DNA of 47,974 nucleotides from Cypionkella sp. (GCF_028290025.1 NZ_JAQGKQ010000018.1:1-47974), one strand, 5' to 3'; shown: positions 17,428 to 30,200, counted from the stretch's first letter. The notes: a model not told the origin generated them from the sequence alone. A program made the numbers and translations.

Positions 17428-17457
17428 TCCGTTTTTTACAAGGTCGCGGAGACTTGG
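17428..17457 (-). promoter_or_regulatory. Candidate preQ1 class-I riboswitch before yhhQ
   Basis: On the minus strand, P1 is CAAG (17456-17453) with CTTG (17442-17439). Loop L1 is TCT, with P2 5' CCG (17449-17447). L2 is CGA plus a C (17443) just before the P1 3' strand, where class-I aptamers place the preQ1-pairing cytosine. The A-rich L3 is TAAAAAA (17438-17432), and P2 3' is CGG (17431-17429). U17450-A17428 can extend P2. The GGA in P2 is the only SD-like sequence, 8 nt before ATG 17419, so ligand binding would block translation. P1 has only four pairs, which is short for this class. Confidence 0.6.
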
Positions 17458-17516
17458 TTCAGCGTTAGGTGGCCCATTGTGGGACGCGGCCGATTAACGC
17501 GCGGCGGGGGCGGCTG

Positions 17517-18413
17517 TCAATCGGGCAGTTGGTACTCAACGATTTGCATGCGCAGGAAAAATTTGAAATTGTCATCGGACACCATCGTGGCGGTCAGATG
17601 CCCCGAGCTGTCGCGCCAGACCGAAACGCCTTCCAGATTGTCGTAAAGCCCGACAGGCGTTTGCAGCAGCGTTTCGCCCTTGTCGAAGCCTTTCGCTCCC
17701 AAGGTAAAACGGCGCAAGCGGCTTGAAAATCCGGCGAGTCCGCGAAACTCGCGCTCTAACAAGTAAAACTTTCCGTCTGGGCCGAAATCCGCACCGACCG
17801 CCAAATATCCGCCCTCGCGCGATATTTGTAGTCGCTTGTCCCATTTACCAGCCCTGAAACGGTAAACCGGAAAGGATTTGGTGGCTCCACCCGAACGTTC
17901 TGGCAATGTGTAAAGTGTCCCCGCCGCATCAATCGCCAGAGCTTCAAGCGCGGAGTTTTTTTGCATAGCTTTAAATTCGCGCGGCGAGCGGATGCTCTGC
18001 GCAGCACCGCTTAGCTTGGGGTAATGCAGCACCCGCGCCGGTCCCTCAAATGAGACATAGACTGTGCCATCTGGGGCCAAGGCGATACCCTCACTGTCTG
18101 ACATTCCCGGCGAAAGCGGTTCGCCGTCCACATCTCTTAAAAGCTGGACGGGATTTGTCTTAACTGAGGCGATGCGGCCAGTGTCGTCGCGGACAATGCG
18201 GGCTGTCGTAAAAGCGCCACGATCCGACAGCGCAATGATATCTTGGCCGTTCTCAGCCACTTCTATTCCCGAAAAGCCACCGAAATTGGCATCGTTCATC
18301 GTCCAACGAAACGCGCTTAAAAATCCCAGCGGTGAAGTTGGGCTGGCACTGCCTTCCAAGCCGGCAATCAGCACCAGACCTGCCACTACGGCGACGAAAG
18401 CACGTCTACGCAT
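17517..18413 (-). CDS. Secreted esterase-like/phytase-like beta-propeller protein
   Basis: A 298-residue protein with a signal peptide (MRRRAFVAVVAGLVLIAGLEG, about 1-23). The body resembles the 'esterase-like activity of phytase' family: FGGFSGIEVAENGQDIIALSDRG, then MSDSEGIALAPDGTVYVSFEG, ALEALAIDAAGTLYTLPE and LYDNLEGVSVW. Acidic residues in these repeats fit a calcium-binding propeller. The true substrate is unknown. Its start overlaps the end of mepA by 28 bp, so the two are probably translated from one message. Confidence 0.8.
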   Translation of the reverse strand: MRRRAFVAVVAGLVLIAGLEGSASPTSPLGFLSAFRWTMNDANFGGFSGIEVAENGQDIIALSDRGAFTTARIVRDDTGRIASVKTNPVQLLRDVDGEPLSPGMSDSEGIALAPDGTVYVSFEGPARVLHYPKLSGAAQSIRSPREFKAMQKNSALEALAIDAAGTLYTLPERSGGATKSFPVYRFRAGKWDKRLQISREGGYLAVGADFGPDGKFYLLEREFRGLAGFSSRLRRFTLGAKGFDKGETLLQTPVGLYDNLEGVSVWRDSSGHLTATMVSDDNFKFFLRMQIVEYQLPD

Positions 18414-19279
18414 TGGCTTGGCAAATCGGCCATCGTGAACTCACGCGGGCGTTTCTTGTATGGTTGTGGCTTGACGGGTTTGGTTGGCTTGACCGTTTTT
18501 GGATGCAGGTAAGCATCGGACACCCACCAGTCCAAGGTCTCATCACAACCGGCGCCGCCATTAGAAAGCTCGGACACTGTCGGCTTTTGGGTGTCACAAA
18601 GCCGCGCGCCTTTTGGACATTTCAACCGAATGTGAAAATGATCCTCATGGCCAGCTTCAGGCCGAATATGTTGCAGCCATTTCTTGTCAGCTCTAGTCGC
18701 GGTTTTGCAAAGCTCCAGCTTGATCGCGGCGGCCACAAAAATGCGATCCACCCGAGGATCAGAGGCGGCGAGCTTGAGGAAAGTCGCGTAAGAACGGTCC
18801 CAGTTGTCATTAACCCGCAACTGGTCGTTGGTGCGAATTGAAATCGAACTGATACTCTCGCGCTGTTTGACGGTCAGGCCCAGACTCTTTGGCTTCAATG
18901 TCCAAACATCAACGTCCAGCCCGATCTGGTGGCTGGCGTGACCACTGGTCATCGGCCCACCGCGCGGCTGGCCCATGTCACCGATGTAAATGCCCCGCCA
19001 ACCGGCCTGATTGGCATAGCCCGCCAAATCTTGCAGGTAAGACACCAACACCGGATGGCCAAAGTTGCGGTGCCGAGAAAGCCGCATCACTTGCCAGTTC
19101 GGTCCATTTTCAGGCATTGCGACCAACCCAGCCGCACAGCCACGCGAATAGCTACCAATCGGCATTGGCGCTTGCTGGCTTGGTGCATCAGCGGCCCCAA
19201 ACAGTTTGTTCGCGAGCTTCTCGGCATGGGCGGGAAGCGGCAACAACAGTGCCAAACAAATAATAAGTTTACGGATCAT
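18386..19279 (-). CDS. mepA: Penicillin-insensitive murein DD-endopeptidase
   Basis: A 297-residue periplasmic zinc enzyme that cuts peptidoglycan cross-links. The signal peptide is RKLIICLALLLPLPAHA (about 1-19). Zinc ligands by the family pattern are His117 and Asp124 in SHQIGLDVDV and His216 in HEDHFH (211-216). The C-terminus is extended by a lysine/proline-rich stretch (KTVKPTKPVKPQPYKKRP) after the catalytic domain. It overlaps the UMF1 transporter upstream by 4 bp and the esterase-like gene downstream by 28 bp, consistent with one operon. Confidence 0.93.
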   Translation of the reverse strand: MIRKLIICLALLLPLPAHAEKLANKLFGAADAPSQQAPMPIGSYSRGCAAGLVAMPENGPNWQVMRLSRHRNFGHPVLVSYLQDLAGYANQAGWRGIYIGDMGQPRGGPMTSGHASHQIGLDVDVWTLKPKSLGLTVKQRESISSISIRTNDQLRVNDNWDRSYATFLKLAASDPRVDRIFVAAAIKLELCKTATRADKKWLQHIRPEAGHEDHFHIRLKCPKGARLCDTQKPTVSELSNGGAGCDETLDWWVSDAYLHPKTVKPTKPVKPQPYKKRPREFTMADLPSQCVDVLSSP

Positions 19280-20643
19280 GCCTGTTCGCCTTTGGGATTG
19301 ACCCAGACTAACAGAATAAGCCCGATCAGGAAGACTAGGATTACGGGCGAAATTCCGATGCGCGCAGATCCGCTGTAGAACGAAACCAACGCAATTAGAA
19401 ATGGAGTGATGAAACTAGCGACCTTGCCGGAAAGAGCAAACAAACCAAATGCCTCCGTTGCCCGATCTGGCGTGGTGTGGCGCAGAAGCATCGTACGCGA
19501 AGCGGCCTGCAATGGCCCACCAGCCGCGCCAATCAATCCTCCGCAGATGTAGAAAATGATGTCGGGAGTGGTCGAGGCAGGGTCCATCGCTATACCCCAC
19601 AGGCTTTCTCGGGTCATCCCAACGATCACTATGCAGACCAGCATCAAAATCACGATAGACCAGCCGATCACGAATCGCGGGCCAAACTGACGGTCCAACC
19701 GCCCGCCAACCCACGAAGCGACCATTGCGGTTACACCGCCGAGAATGCCGAAAACCCCAATCTGTGTGATTGACCAGTCCAGCACGTTTGAAGCATAAAC
19801 TCCGCCGAAGCCATAAAGTGCATTTAACGCATCACGGTAGGCCAAAGATGAGCCCAGATACGCGCTTAGACTTTTCCGGAAGCGAAGGCCCTTGAGCAGT
19901 TCGACAAGACTGCGAAGTGCTGCACCTATATGCAGTCGCCCGGCAGGCATTTTCGGCTCTTTCACCCAGAGAAAAAACGGAATCATAAACACAAGATACC
20001 AGACGGCCGTCACTGGCCCAACCATCCTAGTGCCCTCGCGTGCCTCTGAGTCTAGCCCGAAGATCGGGTCAATTCCGATTAGGGTTTTGCCAGTGGTGGC
20101 GTTTTCGGCGAACAACACGAGCATAAGGATCAGTGCTACCAAGCCGCCAAGATAGCCAAATGCAAAACCCGAGCCCGATATTTCGCCAATATCATCGTGG
20201 TCGGTTAGGGTTGGCATCAGCGCATTGGTGAAAATGGTGGTAAACTCCATCCCGATGAAGCCTAGGCCAAAGAACGCGACAGCCCAAGCGAGGGTGCTTG
20301 CCTCGCCTCCTGGCACCACCCACCACAACGCATAGGCTCCGACGACATAGAACATCGAGAATACCCAGACCCACACCAATCGCCGCCCGGTTCCGTCGGC
20401 AACAGCGCCCAGGACGGGAGCCAAAATCGCAACGATAACCGACGCAATTGTAAGGCCAAACCCCCAATAGGCTTGGGCCGCAGCCTTTGCGGCTTCCTCT
20501 TCCATACCGGCACCCATATAGTAACCACGCGCAACTTCCGCGAAATACGGGCCAAATATGAAGGTGAGCAACAAGGTGTTGTATGGCTGGCTGGCCCAAT
20601 CGTAGAACCACCAGCCCCATATGCGCTGTCGTGCCGTTGCCAT
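19276..20643 (-). CDS. MFS transporter of the UMF1 / Atg22-like family
   Basis: A 455-residue membrane protein. The N-terminus RQRIWGWWFYDWASQPYNTL is the family hallmark (WxxYDWANSAY-like). It continues with APVLGAVADGTGRRLVWVW, a long central loop (about 215-250), and WVGGRLDRQFGPRFVIGW in the second half. Atg22-like proteins export amino acids from vacuoles in yeast; the role of the bacterial members is not established. ATG 20643 has an AAGGGCAGGG site upstream; the longer frame to 20745 lacks one. It is the first gene of the run with mepA. Confidence 0.88.
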   Translation of the reverse strand: MATARQRIWGWWFYDWASQPYNTLLLTFIFGPYFAEVARGYYMGAGMEEEAAKAAAQAYWGFGLTIASVIVAILAPVLGAVADGTGRRLVWVWVFSMFYVVGAYALWWVVPGGEASTLAWAVAFFGLGFIGMEFTTIFTNALMPTLTDHDDIGEISGSGFAFGYLGGLVALILMLVLFAENATTGKTLIGIDPIFGLDSEAREGTRMVGPVTAVWYLVFMIPFFLWVKEPKMPAGRLHIGAALRSLVELLKGLRFRKSLSAYLGSSLAYRDALNALYGFGGVYASNVLDWSITQIGVFGILGGVTAMVASWVGGRLDRQFGPRFVIGWSIVILMLVCIVIVGMTRESLWGIAMDPASTTPDIIFYICGGLIGAAGGPLQAASRTMLLRHTTPDRATEAFGLFALSGKVASFITPFLIALVSFYSGSARIGISPVILVFLIGLILLVWVNPKGEQA

Positions 20644-20710
20644 GCCCTGCCCTTTATTTTGGTTTTCCGCATTGAAGCCTGAAAAAACGTCGCCGTGCAA
20701 GCGCGGTGCT

Positions 20711-21244
20711 TTAGGCTCGCTGTGGCGGCCACGGCCGCATCGCATCGGCTGTGATCCAAGCCGTGATCCAACTCGGCATGGCCGGGCTTTGCACTGGATG
20801 GCCTAGCGCCGCGATCACCTCGGCAGGCATGACCATTCCTGCCTTCGAGATGAAAGCATACCGCAACAGCATATGGCTGGTGCATTCGTCGCCGCGCCAG
20901 AAACTTTGCTCGATATAGCCAAAGCGATCATCCCAACCGACCACACGGCTAACCTGTGTCAGCTTTTCAAAGACCGTCACCCGCTTGCGATACCGCGTGG
21001 TGTTGCCCGCAACTGTGATGCCCCAGCCGTTTGCTCTAGCGACCTTCTCAAACCCCATCCGCACTGACATTGGAACCCGCCCCAGATCGAACAGAGTAAG
21101 TGTGCGGCCGTTGTTCAACTCGCGCCATGGGTCGAGATCCCACGGCCAGATGCGATGGCTGCTGATATGTGGATCAAACAGGCCCAAAGCTGGAGCACGG
21201 CGAAATTTCCACAACTCTTTCGCCAGTCGAATATAGGGATACAT
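20711..21244 (-). CDS. Hotdog-fold acyl-CoA thioesterase-like protein
   Basis: A 177-residue protein of the 4HBT_2-like group. The start segment MYPYIRLAKELWKFRRAP is followed by HRIWPWDLDPWRELNNGRT and LTLFDLGRVPM, where the D and N/G positions fit the hotdog active-site region. A later motif is GYIEQSFWRGDECTSHML. ATG 21244 is chosen because family members begin at this MYP segment and GGGG lies 7-10 bp upstream; the frame continues to 21346 without support. It probably hydrolyses or binds acyl-CoA thioesters; the substrate is unknown. It is divergent from yggT. Confidence 0.8.
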   Translation of the reverse strand: MYPYIRLAKELWKFRRAPALGLFDPHISSHRIWPWDLDPWRELNNGRTLTLFDLGRVPMSVRMGFEKVARANGWGITVAGNTTRYRKRVTVFEKLTQVSRVVGWDDRFGYIEQSFWRGDECTSHMLLRYAFISKAGMVMPAEVIAALGHPVQSPAMPSWITAWITADAMRPWPPQRA

Positions 21245-21370
21245 CAGGCACCCCTGCAGCCTGATTTGCCCGTTGTCTGGCATATCGTCAACCAAAACGC
21301 TGCGGAAAGCATTGCCCTTTTGGGGGTAGGGCGTTACCTCTGCCACAATCTCTTGTGGTTGGAGCCGCCG

Positions 21371-21658
21371 ATGACCTCTGTGTTGCAGATAATGCTAATG
21401 ATCCTCGACATCGCAAAATGGATCGTTCTGGCCCATATCATAATGAGTTGGTTGATAAATTTCCAGGTGCTGAACCTGCGCCAACCGATCGTGGCGCAGA
21501 TCTGGCTGGGGCTGAACCGCTTGCTGGAGCCCGTTTATAGCCGCGTCCGGTCGGTGCTGCCGAACACGCCGGGGCTAGATCTGGCACCGCTGATCGTGCT
21601 GCTGCTGATCTATGGCCTGCGCATCGTAGTCTATAACAATATGTACAGCTTCTCCTGA
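21371..21658 (+). CDS. YggT-family membrane protein
   Basis: A 95-residue protein with two hydrophobic segments, IMLMILDIAKWIVLAHIIMS near the start and LAPLIVLLLIYGLRIVVY near the end. Between them lies LEPVYSRVRSVLPNTPGLDLAP, the family's conserved loop. YggT proteins are small inner-membrane proteins linked to osmotic tolerance or envelope/division functions in some bacteria, with no known catalytic activity. ATG 21371 begins the conserved part; the upstream frame to 21155 is antisense to the thioesterase-like gene. recQ follows 41 bp later. Confidence 0.88.
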   Translation: MTSVLQIMLMILDIAKWIVLAHIIMSWLINFQVLNLRQPIVAQIWLGLNRLLEPVYSRVRSVLPNTPGLDLAPLIVLLLIYGLRIVVYNNMYSFS

Positions 21659-21699
21659 TCGAAAAGCCTGCCAGCGCCAGTTTGGCGCGTAGAAAGCCC

Positions 21700-23745
21700 A
21701 TGTCCGCACCGCAAGATCTTTTGCATTCGATTTTCGGCTTCCCCGGTTTTCGCCCCGGGCAGGAGGAAATTGTCGATGCGGTGATGGCGGGTCGCAATAC
21801 GCTTGCAATTATGCCGACGGGTGGCGGAAAATCCTTGTGCTTTCAGTTGCCAGCGCTGTGTCGCGACGGCGTGACGGTGGTGATCTCACCTCTGATAGCG
21901 CTGATGCGCGATCAGGTCCGGAGTCTGAAAGAGGCCGGAGTCGAGGCTGGTGCGTTAACCTCCGGCAACACAGAGGAGCAGACCGAAGAAGTTTTTGCGG
22001 CGCTGGATGCGGGACGTCTGAAACTGCTCTACATGGCCCCCGAACGGCTGGCGTCTTCGGCGACTCTGCCCCTTTTGCGGCGCATAAACTGCACTATGAT
22101 CGCAGTGGATGAAGCGCACTGCGTGAGCCAATGGGGTCACGATTTCCGGCCAGATTACCTGCGGATCGGCGAACTGCGCAAAGCTTTGAACGTGCCTTTA
22201 GCAGCGTTTACGGCGACGGCGGATGAAGAAACCCGCGCCGAAATCGTCACTCGGCTGTTTGACGGCAAAGCCCCCGACAGCTTTCTGCGCGGCTTCGATC
22301 GCCCCAACATTCATCTCGCGTTTGCCATAAAAGACAGCCCGCGCGATCAGATTTTGCGGTTCGCGGGCGCGCGGCGCGGGCAGTCCGGCATTGTGTATTG
22401 CGCGACGCGGGCGAAAACCGAAACACTTGCGCAGGCTTTGAAAGCCGAGGCCCATTCCACCTGTTTTTATCACGGTGGAATGGATGCCGAAGAGCGCCGT
22501 CGTGTCGAGATTCGGTTTCAACAGGAAGACGGGCTGATCGTCGTTGCCACGGTTGCCTTTGGGATGGGTATCGACAAGCCGGATATTCGTTGGGTCGCGC
22601 ATGCCGATTTGCCGAAAACCATTGAGGGGTATTATCAAGAAATCGGTCGTGCGGGTCGCGATAGCGCGCCTGCCGAAACCATGACGCTTTACGGTCCCGA
22701 GGATATTCGGCTGCGCCGCACCCAGATTGACGAAGGAGCGGCCCCGCCTGATCGTAAAGCTGCAGACCACGGGCGGCTGAACGCGTTGTTGGGTCTGGCC
22801 GAGGCGATGGCCTGTAGACGTCAGGTTCTGCTGGGCTATTTCGGCGAAGCGTCCGAGCCATGCGGCAACTGTGATTTGTGCCAACGCCCAGCTCAGTTGT
22901 TCGATGCGACCGACGCAGTGCGCAAAGCATTGTCCGCAATGCTGCGCACCGGTGAATGGTTCGGGGCCGGCCATCTGATTGATATCCTTACCGGAAACTC
23001 TACGCCGAAAGTGCGTGAAAAAGGCCATGACCAACTGCCGACCTTTGCCGTGGGGCGCGATTTGTCAAAACCTGCTTGGGGTGCGGTATTCCGTCAGATG
23101 ATGGGCCGAGATCTGGTGCGTCCCGACCCGGATCGTTTCGGAGCGTTGCGGATGACAGATGCCGCACGGCCTATTCTGCGAGGCGAGGCGTCGATTACTC
23201 TGCGCAAAGACACAATCGACAAAGCCGTGCCGCGTGTCGCTATCAAAACTCAGGTCTCCGAAGAAGATGCCAGCCTGCTTTCCGCTCTGAAAGCCAAGCG
23301 TCGGGCCTTAGCCGAAGCTGCGGGCGTCCCCGCCTATGTGATTTTTGCCGATAAGACCTTGATTGAAATGGCCGAAATCCGCCCTGACACGCTTGACGCC
23401 ATGATGGGCATCACTGGGGTTGGCGCGAAAAAGCTGGAAAGCTACGGGGCGGCATTTTTGCAGATTATCACTGGGGTTAAGGCGACGACGATTCATCCGG
23501 CGCGTCGGGCCTTGGTGGGTCGCGATGCAGGCGCTGTTTATGATCGGTTGAACCAAGTGCAAGTGACGCTTGCGCGCGGCGATGACGGCATCGGCAAGCA
23601 CCTGTCTTGCACGCAATCGACGCTGCGCCATATTGCCGAACGGCGACCCTCTAGCTTGGCTGAATTAGCCAAAATACAAGGCATGGGTGATCAGAAGACT
23701 GACCGTTTCGGAGCGGCGTTCCTCGAGGTCTTGCGTGAAGGCTAA
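21700..23745 (+). CDS. recQ: ATP-dependent DNA helicase RecQ
   Basis: A 681-residue 3'-5' helicase for recombination and replication repair. It begins with FGFPGFRPGQEEIVDAVMAG. Helicase motifs in order are MPTGGGKSLCFQLPA (Walker A), AVDEAHCVSQWGHDFRPDY (DEAH plus the aromatic-rich loop), VATVAFGMGIDKPDIRWV, then EGYYQEIGRAGRD. The zinc site is C...CGNCDLC, followed by the winged-helix RQC domain and a C-terminal HRDC-like helical region (about 505 onward). Length is a little over the usual 600-610 residues, due to an extra C-terminal helix-hairpin region. ATG 21700 is preferred over TTG 21682. Confidence 0.96.
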   Translation: MSAPQDLLHSIFGFPGFRPGQEEIVDAVMAGRNTLAIMPTGGGKSLCFQLPALCRDGVTVVISPLIALMRDQVRSLKEAGVEAGALTSGNTEEQTEEVFAALDAGRLKLLYMAPERLASSATLPLLRRINCTMIAVDEAHCVSQWGHDFRPDYLRIGELRKALNVPLAAFTATADEETRAEIVTRLFDGKAPDSFLRGFDRPNIHLAFAIKDSPRDQILRFAGARRGQSGIVYCATRAKTETLAQALKAEAHSTCFYHGGMDAEERRRVEIRFQQEDGLIVVATVAFGMGIDKPDIRWVAHADLPKTIEGYYQEIGRAGRDSAPAETMTLYGPEDIRLRRTQIDEGAAPPDRKAADHGRLNALLGLAEAMACRRQVLLGYFGEASEPCGNCDLCQRPAQLFDATDAVRKALSAMLRTGEWFGAGHLIDILTGNSTPKVREKGHDQLPTFAVGRDLSKPAWGAVFRQMMGRDLVRPDPDRFGALRMTDAARPILRGEASITLRKDTIDKAVPRVAIKTQVSEEDASLLSALKAKRRALAEAAGVPAYVIFADKTLIEMAEIRPDTLDAMMGITGVGAKKLESYGAAFLQIITGVKATTIHPARRALVGRDAGAVYDRLNQVQVTLARGDDGIGKHLSCTQSTLRHIAERRPSSLAELAKIQGMGDQKTDRFGAAFLEVLREG

Positions 23746-23777
23746 AGCCGCTATGTCTCGCTGTGAAGGAGCCCGCT

Positions 23778-24580
23778 ATGCTGACCGTAATTTCCCCGGC
23801 AAAACGCCTGAACGAAACAGCGCACCACGCTGAAGGATTCACCCCAACGGTGCCAGAATTCACCGCCGATGCGCTGCGTCTCGCACAGACCGCGCGCGAG
23901 CTTAGTGCGCATGATCTCTGTGCGCTGATGGATATCTCCCCCGCTTTGGGACAGCTGAACTTTGAGCGATTCAAGGCATATCGAGCCGGTGCTAGTGGAC
24001 AGCCTGCTGCTTTCACCTTTGACGGTGACACTTACGTCGGTCTTGAAGCACGGCAGATGGACGCCGATACGCTGTATTGGGCGCAGGGACATTTGCGGAT
24101 ATTGTCAGGATTATACGGGCTTCTGCGTCCGCTGGATGCGATACAGCCGTATCGGTTGGAAATGGGCAGCAAGCTCGTAAATAAGAAGGGCCCGGATTTA
24201 TACAGCTATTGGGGCAGCAAAATTGCCCGCTCGCTGAACGCTTTGGCCGCCGAACAAGAGGCAAAGATTTTGGTCAACTGCGCCTCGGCGGAGTATTTCC
24301 GCGCAGTTGATCTGAAGACGCTAAAGCTGCGTGTGGTCACGCCGGTGTTTTTGGAAGAACGCGACGGTGACGCAAAGGTTGTCAGCTTTTGGTCAAAGAA
24401 AGCCCGCGGCGCGATGGCACGATTCATTTGCCAGCATCACTTGACTGACCCCGCGGATTTGCGAGGCTTTGATATGTACGGCTATCAATTCAATGCCGCA
24501 CAGTCTGATTTGGCACAGTCTCATTTGGCACAATCCGCACCTGAGCGGCTGGTCTTCTCGCGCCAAGTCGCAGCCGCAGC

Positions 24581-24584
<4 letters not shown>
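23778..24584 (+). CDS. yaaA: YaaA family peroxide-stress protein
   Basis: A 268-residue DUF328 protein. Family segments are LTVISPAKRLNE at the start, YVGLEAR, HLRILSGLYGLLRPLD, PYRLEMGSK and NCASAEYFRAVD. YaaA limits iron-driven oxidative damage in Escherichia coli and binds DNA by fold similarity. ATG 23778 has AAGGAG upstream; GTG 23763 is an alternative. Close to the C-terminus lies a 15-bp tandem duplication giving SDLAQSHLAQS in front of the conserved ERLVFSR end. It ends 4 bp inside the convergent histidine kinase gene. Confidence 0.94.
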
Positions 24585-27124
<2,540 letters not shown>

Positions 27125-27295
27125 ACCAGTCCCGTTCACATCCTGCGCGGTAGCGCCGAGTCGTTACTCAATCTGGCGCAACAAAGTGAATCGCAGATTA
27201 ATATGACGCGTCTCGTTGTCGGGATCAGAAACCTTGCCAACCCGGCGGTGCGCATGCGACAGTTGACGTTCTGATTTCAGGAGGATTTTCCCGCG

Positions 27296-30200
27296 ATGCA
27301 TTTTGATTTGGGTCGTGCCTTTACGGGTGCGTTTGCAGCTTTATTTATTTTCTCGGCGATGCCGGTGACGGCGCAGGATCTGATCCCTGTCAAACGCCTG
27401 GTTCTTAGCGAAAACACCGACATGCCGGGTGGCGATATAGCGTCGATTTTCGATACCACCTTGGACGCCTGCCAACGCGCTTGCGTAACCAACACGCTGT
27501 GCAAAGCTTTTACGTTCAACACCCGAAATGGCTCTTGCTTTCCGAAATCGAAAATTGGTGAGGCGGCGGCATTTGACGGTGCTTATTCCGGCTATGTGAT
27601 TGACGCTGACAAAGCGGCAGAGGATCGCGCCAAGGCTCGCCGTGTCGAACTTAACTTCGTGCAAGACTGGGAGCTTAGCGGGATAACCGAGCAAGCCGCT
27701 CAGTTGGCCAATACCCACACCACAAATGGCTACTCGGCAGAAGATCACCTAAAGGCCGCGGCTGATGCAGAGGCAAAAGGCGATGTGGCGTTGGCGAGCA
27801 ATTACGCCGGTGCCGCGCTTAATCTGACCGATTCTGCGGATGGTTGGGCCGAATATGCACGGCTGCTGTTTGCCGCTGGCGAAGCTTCCTCCGATAATCA
27901 GCGCGGCTTTTTTGACCGTTCTTATTACGCGTCAGTCAACGCTTACCTGCGCGCAGACAACAAGCCACAACAGCATACAATTCTGCTGACGATGGGCAAC
28001 ACGCTCGAGAAAATCGACCGCGGTCGTGACAAGGTGCAAGCCTTGCGTTTGGCGCAGGCGCTACAGCCGCGCGACGATACTGCTTTGGCCTTGGATGATG
28101 CGATCGGCAAATACGGCTTCCGCATTGTTGACAACGTGGTGCAGACCGATACCGCTCGTCCGCGTATCTGCGTGAATTTTTCCGAGAATTTGGCGAAATC
28201 TGGCGTTGATTATGCCAGCTATGTGCAACTTGCCGATGCCGGTCTGACCGTCACCACTGACGGCTGGCAGCAGCTCTGCGTCGAGGGCGTGACCTTCGGA
28301 TCGCGCAATTCCATCACCTTCCGTGAGGGGCTTCAAGCCGCGGATGGCCAGAGCTTGGCGAAATCCATCGACATCACGGCTTATGTGCGTGACCGCAATC
28401 CCGGCGTGCGATTCCCCGGTCGCGGCTACGTGCTGCCCCGCACCGGTGCTGCCTCCATCCCGGTTGAGACCGTCAATACCGCGAAGCTGGATCTTTCGCT
28501 GTATCACGTCACTGACCGTAACCTTCTGCGCTCGTTGCAAAGTGGCTATTTCGGCACGCCGATGGCTGACTATCAAGAGTATGATTTTTCCAGTCAAATC
28601 GGCTCGGAAATCTGGACGGGCACAGGGTCTGTTAAGCAAGACATCAACGTCGATGTCACCACGCGCCTGCCGTTGGATGAGGCGCTGAAAGACCAGCCTC
28701 CAGGCGTCTATGCTCTGCGTGCGGCAGTTCCCGGCGTTGATCCATATGTGGTTCCGGCGGGGTGGCAATGGTTTGTCGTGTCCGACCTAGGTCTGACCAC
28801 GATGTCGGGCGTTGATGGCTTGCACGTATTTGTCCGCAGCCTTGGTACGGCAGCGGCTGAAAATGGTGTGACCGTTGATTTGCTGTCGACCACAAACGAA
28901 GTTTTGGCATCGGTGAAAACTGACGCGCAGGGCTATGCAAAGTTCGACGCCGCACTGGCTTTGGGCACCGGCGGGCAAGCGCCTGCAATGATTGTGGCAC
29001 ATGATGCTGCAGACTTGGCTTTCCTGTCGCTGACCGATCCTGAATTTGACCTGTCTGATCGCGGCGTGGCCGGGCGTGAAGCGTCGCCTCCGGTTGATGT
29101 GTTCCTGACCACCGATCGCGGTGCCTATCGCGCCGGTGAGACGATCTACGCCACCGCCCTTAGCCGCGATGCCGAAACGACGGCGATTGAGGGCTTGCCG
29201 CTGACGGCAATTTTGAAGCGCCCGGATGGCGTTGAATACTCCCGTGCGCAAATGAATGACGCGGGTGCGGGTGGTCACGTATTCGCTATGCCAATCGGTG
29301 GCAACGCTCCGCGCGGCGTCTGGACGCTGGAGGTTTACGCTGATCTGGAAGCCGCAGCTTTGACCACGCAAACCGTTCTGGTGGAAGACTTCTTACCAGA
29401 ACGTATCGACTTCACCTTGGCGTTGGCAGATCAACCGATCCGTCTCGGCGACGTGCCGCAAGTAACGGTCGATGCGAAATACCTGTTCGGCGCGCCCGGT
29501 GCTGACTTGGCGATTGAGGGCGAAGTTCTGCTGCGCGCAGCCAAGGAACTTGAGGCTTGGCCGGGTTATGTCTTCGGACGCTACGACGCGCCGTTTGACG
29601 CGCAACTTTCGTCTTTCGGCGATATCCGCACCGATGCGGATGGCAAAGCCATCGTGGATTTGTCGCTTCCCGAGGTCGAAGACCCCGGTCGCCCGCTGGA
29701 AATGCGCGCCACTGTCCGCGTCGCGGAAGGTTCGGGCCGTCCGGTTGAACGTCGGATCGACAAACTGCTGGCACCGTCGTGTGACTTGATAGGTATCAAG
29801 CCGCTGTTTGACGACGTGGTGCCTGAAGGCGCTGAGGCAGCTTTCAGCCTGGTCGGCATCAACGCCGAGTCCAAAGCCGCGCCGATGAAGGTCAAATGGA
29901 CCATCACGCGGATTGAGATAAATTACCAATGGTATCAGAACAATAGCTCGTGGAATTGGGAGCCCGTAACCAGCCGTACCAAGGTTGCCGAAGGTACCGC
30001 TGATTTGGGTGCAGAGCCACAGAAAATCTCTGCCGCCGTGCAATGGGGTGAGTATGAAGTGCTGGTAGAACGCACCGATGGCGCGCCAGCGGCAAGTTCA
30101 ACCAGCTTTTATGCAGGCTGGTATGCGCCTGCTGACGCCACAGATTCCCCCGATACGCTAGAACTTTCGCTAGACAAACCGGCTTACAAATCTGGTGATA

